A stretch of DNA of 64,000 nt from Cumulibacter soli (GTDB taxonomy: Bacteria > Actinomycetota > Actinomycetes > Mycobacteriales > Antricoccaceae). Position 1 is the first letter of the stretch. Each line of letters starts with the position of its first letter. Position numbers and translations under genes: made by a program. The notes beneath the pieces are model-generated. The model was not told the DNA's origin. It did not search any database and worked only from the letters and a program-made list of their open reading frames with translations. Shown here in pieces: positions 62,052 through 64,000 of this stretch. Where the stretch lies: NCBI RefSeq assembly GCF_004382795.1, contig NZ_SMSG01000003.1, forward strand, positions 533,284 to 597,283, in the 5' to 3' direction.

Positions 62052-62762
62052 CTGGTCCACAACCATTGCCGCGGTCACCACCAGTAGCCCGAACGAAAAC
62101 ACCACGAACAAGTAGCACCACGCCACGGCACCCAGCGGCGAATGCGCAGCGAGTACCGCAGCATCGGAACTCTTACTGCCCCGCCGCCGTTGCAGCGCCA
62201 GCAAGTCCAGGCACGCGCGAAGACCGCCGAGGGACAGCACCGAACCAATCAGGGTCAGCACCGCCGAGAGCACTCGAGGATCGTTCCAAATCCACAGCGC
62301 GCTCAACGCGGCCAACTGCAGCAGCACGATGAACGCGCCGAACACGTTGCGAACCAACCCCAAGCAGACGAGCAGCATGATCAACGACAGGAACATTGCC
62401 CAGCCTGCGTGCTGGTAAATGACCGCCCAGAGGACAGCGAAGCCAGCGATCGATGGCGCCGGGTATCCGGCGAGGTAGAGCAGGAAGATTCCAGGACCGG
62501 TCTGCCTGCCGTGGGTGATCGTCAGGCCCGACGTGTCGTGATTGAGCCGCACCGACTGGATAGTCCGTCCGACGAACCAGCCGACTACGACGTGCCCCAT
62601 CTCGTGGACAGTGGTCACCAAGTACCGCAATTGACGCCAGACGAGGTTGGCCCCCACACCCAGCACCGCCAGCGCGACCGCAATCCCCAACGTCAGGCTG
62701 GTCAACTCGCCGGCGACGGAGAATCGGTCGCCAAGATAGTCAGCAACGCTCGCCGCGATCAC
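62034..62762 (-). CDS. M50-family membrane metallopeptidase-like protein
   Basis: Membrane protein of 242 residues with five to six helices. The zinc motif is VTTVHEMGHVVVGWFVGR, His53, Glu54, His57, followed by the SVRLNHDTSG strand. The remaining helices (IFLLYLAGYPAPSIAGFAVLW, long hydrophobic runs) fit the actinobacterial M50 branch often annotated as peptidase M50B-like. The third metal ligand cannot be named with certainty. GTG start, weak ribosome site. Confidence 0.78.
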   Translation of the reverse strand: MIAASVADYLGDRFSVAGELTSLTLGIAVALAVLGVGANLVWRQLRYLVTTVHEMGHVVVGWFVGRTIQSVRLNHDTSGLTITHGRQTGPGIFLLYLAGYPAPSIAGFAVLWAVIYQHAGWAMFLSLIMLLVCLGLVRNVFGAFIVLLQLAALSALWIWNDPRVLSAVLTLIGSVLSLGGLRACLDLLALQRRRGSKSSDAAVLAAHSPLGAVAWCYLFVVFSFGLLVVTAAMVVDQSAALG

Positions 62763-62957
62763 CGTGCTCAGGTTCGCTCCGATCGCTCGCCAGCGCTAGC
62801 TCTTGGCCATCGAACGCTGCACTCCATCACATGCCGCACCTATCCAAACATCGCGGCCATCAAAGCATGGGAGGAGGGTGCGTACTGACGAGAACCGCGA
62901 TAGGGTTTTGTGGTTGAAAGTTTAACGGTAAATCGGCAGCGGTACACGGAGGACCTG

Positions 62958-63887
62958 ATGAACGTTTTTGCCAATGTGTCGGATCTGGTGGGGCGCACAC
63001 CCCTCGTCCGCGTTAACCGCCTGGTGCCCGAGGGCCAAGGTGAGGTCATCGCCAAACTCGAGTTCTATAACCCCGCCTCGTCGGTCAAGGACCGCATCGG
63101 CGCCTCGATCATCGACGCTGCCGAGAAATCCGGCGAACTCAAGCCGGGCGGCACGATCGTCGAGGGTACGTCCGGAAACACCGGCATCGCGCTCGCCATG
63201 GTCGGTGCTGCCCGCGGCTACAAGGTCGTGCTGTGCATGCCCGAATCGATGTCCAAGGAACGCCGCGCGCTGCTGCGTGCTTACGGCGCCGAACTGATCC
63301 TGACCGATCCCAAGCTCGGCATGAAGGGCGCCGTGGAGAAGGCCGAAGAGGTCGCCACCGAGCGCGGCGCCGTCCAGGCCCGCCAGTTCTCCAACCCCGC
63401 GAACCCGCAGGTGCACTACGCCACCACTGGCCCGGAGATCTGGGCCGATACTGATGGCCAGGTTGACATCCTGATCAGCGGCATCGGCACCGGCGGCACG
63501 ATCAGCGGTGCCGGCAAGTACCTCAAAGAGCAGAACGCCGACGTTAAGGTGATCGCGGTCGAGCCGGCCGAGTCGGCCATCCTCAATGGCGGCGCCCCCG
63601 GACCGCACAAGATCCAGGGGCTCGGCGCGAACTTCGTACCGGACAACCTCGACCGTGATATCTACGACGAGGTCATCGACATCGACGCCACGACGGCGAT
63701 GGAGTGGGCGCGCGATGCTGCCCACAAGGAAGGCCTGCTGGTCGGAATCTCCTCGGGTGCCGCGCTCGCCGCAGCCGCTCAGGTCGCTGCTCGTCCGGAG
63801 AATGCCGGCAAGAAAATCGTCGTGATCATTCCATCGTTCGGTGAGCGCTACCTGTCCACCGACCTGTACAAGGATCTGCTGGACTAG
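62958..63887 (+). CDS. cysK: cysteine synthase A
   Basis: O-acetylserine sulfhydrylase of 309 residues; ATG with GGAGG five bases upstream. PLP-lysine is Lys44 in [11 protein letters not shown], the substrate loop is [13 protein letters not shown], the PLP-phosphate loop is [13 protein letters not shown] and the closing SSGAALAAA. It makes L-cysteine from O-acetylserine and sulfide in the cytosol. No cysE follows within the window. The 195-base gap upstream should contain its promoter; a frame extension to 62910 has no support. Confidence 0.92.
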   Translation: MNVFANVSDLVGRTPLVRVNRLVPEGQGEVIAKLEFYNPASSVKDRIGASIIDAAEKSGELKPGGTIVEGTSGNTGIALAMVGAARGYKVVLCMPESMSKERRALLRAYGAELILTDPKLGMKGAVEKAEEVATERGAVQARQFSNPANPQVHYATTGPEIWADTDGQVDILISGIGTGGTISGAGKYLKEQNADVKVIAVEPAESAILNGGAPGPHKIQGLGANFVPDNLDRDIYDEVIDIDATTAMEWARDAAHKEGLLVGISSGAALAAAAQVAARPENAGKKIVVIIPSFGERYLSTDLYKDLLD

Positions 63888-63943
63888 CTGTGATGTCCAG
63901 GGACGTTGTTGCGTGAATCGCGCGTGATCTGTTGACGGGTGAA

Positions 63944-64000
63944 GGCCTCCCGTTGCGAGAGTGGAGCTGTCTAGGAACCGCTCACGCATAACAGGAGGCC
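63944..64000. repeat. imperfect inverted repeat at window edge
   Basis: GGCCTCCCGTTGCG (from 63944) and CGCATAACAGGAGGCC (to 64000) are near inverse complements; the outer seven bases GGCCTCC/GGAGGCC match perfectly. The repeat runs to the edge, so a hairpin, or one end of an insertion sequence lying to the right, are both possible. Confidence 0.4.

Overview
This window is chromosomal DNA from a high-GC actinobacterium. Supporting signs are the codon usage, frequent GTG and TTG starts behind GGAGG-type ribosome sites, a mycothiol-dependent DinB-fold enzyme, several acyl-CoA dehydrogenase/acyl-CoA ligase sets of the kind common in fatty-acid- and steroid-degrading actinobacteria, and an iniBAC-like dynamin cluster otherwise best known from mycobacteria. 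The genus cannot be fixed from the sequence alone. I see no rRNA, convincing tRNA, CRISPR array, intact transposon or phage gene; one imperfect inverted repeat runs into the right edge.

Left part (1-10890): a small membrane protein, then a minus-strand block iniB-iniA-iniC (repetitive acidic IniB-like protein plus two dynamin-like GTPases, with a perfect 12-bp hairpin between iniB and iniA). It is followed by an operon pairing an Hsp70-type ATPase with a large ATPase-LuxR regulator (IniR-like), and a second LuxR regulator. This looks like an envelope-stress membrane-remodelling module with its own sensor.

10891-19509: a divergent ArsR repressor with a His-rich tail and a five-gene nickel/peptide ABC importer share a palindromic operator. 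Two small hypothetical genes follow, then an orphan substrate-binding lipoprotein gene broken by two 1-base deletions and closed by a strong hairpin.

19531-35462: mainly acyl-CoA metabolism on the minus strand (an enoyl-CoA hydratase with two acyl-CoA dehydrogenases; later a six-gene run with a pterin dehydratase-VOC fusion, hydrolase, acyl-CoA ligase, thioesterase, acyl-CoA dehydrogenase and GNAT-NUDIX fusion). Interspersed are a nucleotidyltransferase, methyltransferase, isochorismatase-like hydrolase, MFS exporter, mycothiol enzyme, alpha/beta hydrolase and cupin.

35516-44278: GMC oxidoreductase, PNPOx-like protein, RlmC-type rRNA methyltransferase, rhodanese, membrane protein, mesaconyl-CoA hydratase, a second Hsp70-like gene coupled to a VOC protein, and an SDR.

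44388-54562: the most coherent unusual unit. A TetR regulator faces a seven-gene operon encoding a ribose-type ABC importer whose second permease is fused to an SMP-30/strictosidine-synthase-like domain, a stand-alone SMP-30 protein, the ATPase, an APH-fold kinase and an ACAD11-type dehydrogenase. Two near-identical 18-bp sites flank the divergent promoters. I infer import of a lactone or ester-like substrate, ring opening, and 4-hydroxyacyl-CoA processing by the kinase/dehydrogenase pair.

54576-64000: a DUF35/thiolase-like pair, NUDIX hydrolase, CDF metal exporter, PcaIJ-like CoA-transferase, VOC protein, long-chain acyl-CoA synthetase, DUF1992 protein, M50-type membrane peptidase and cysteine synthase.
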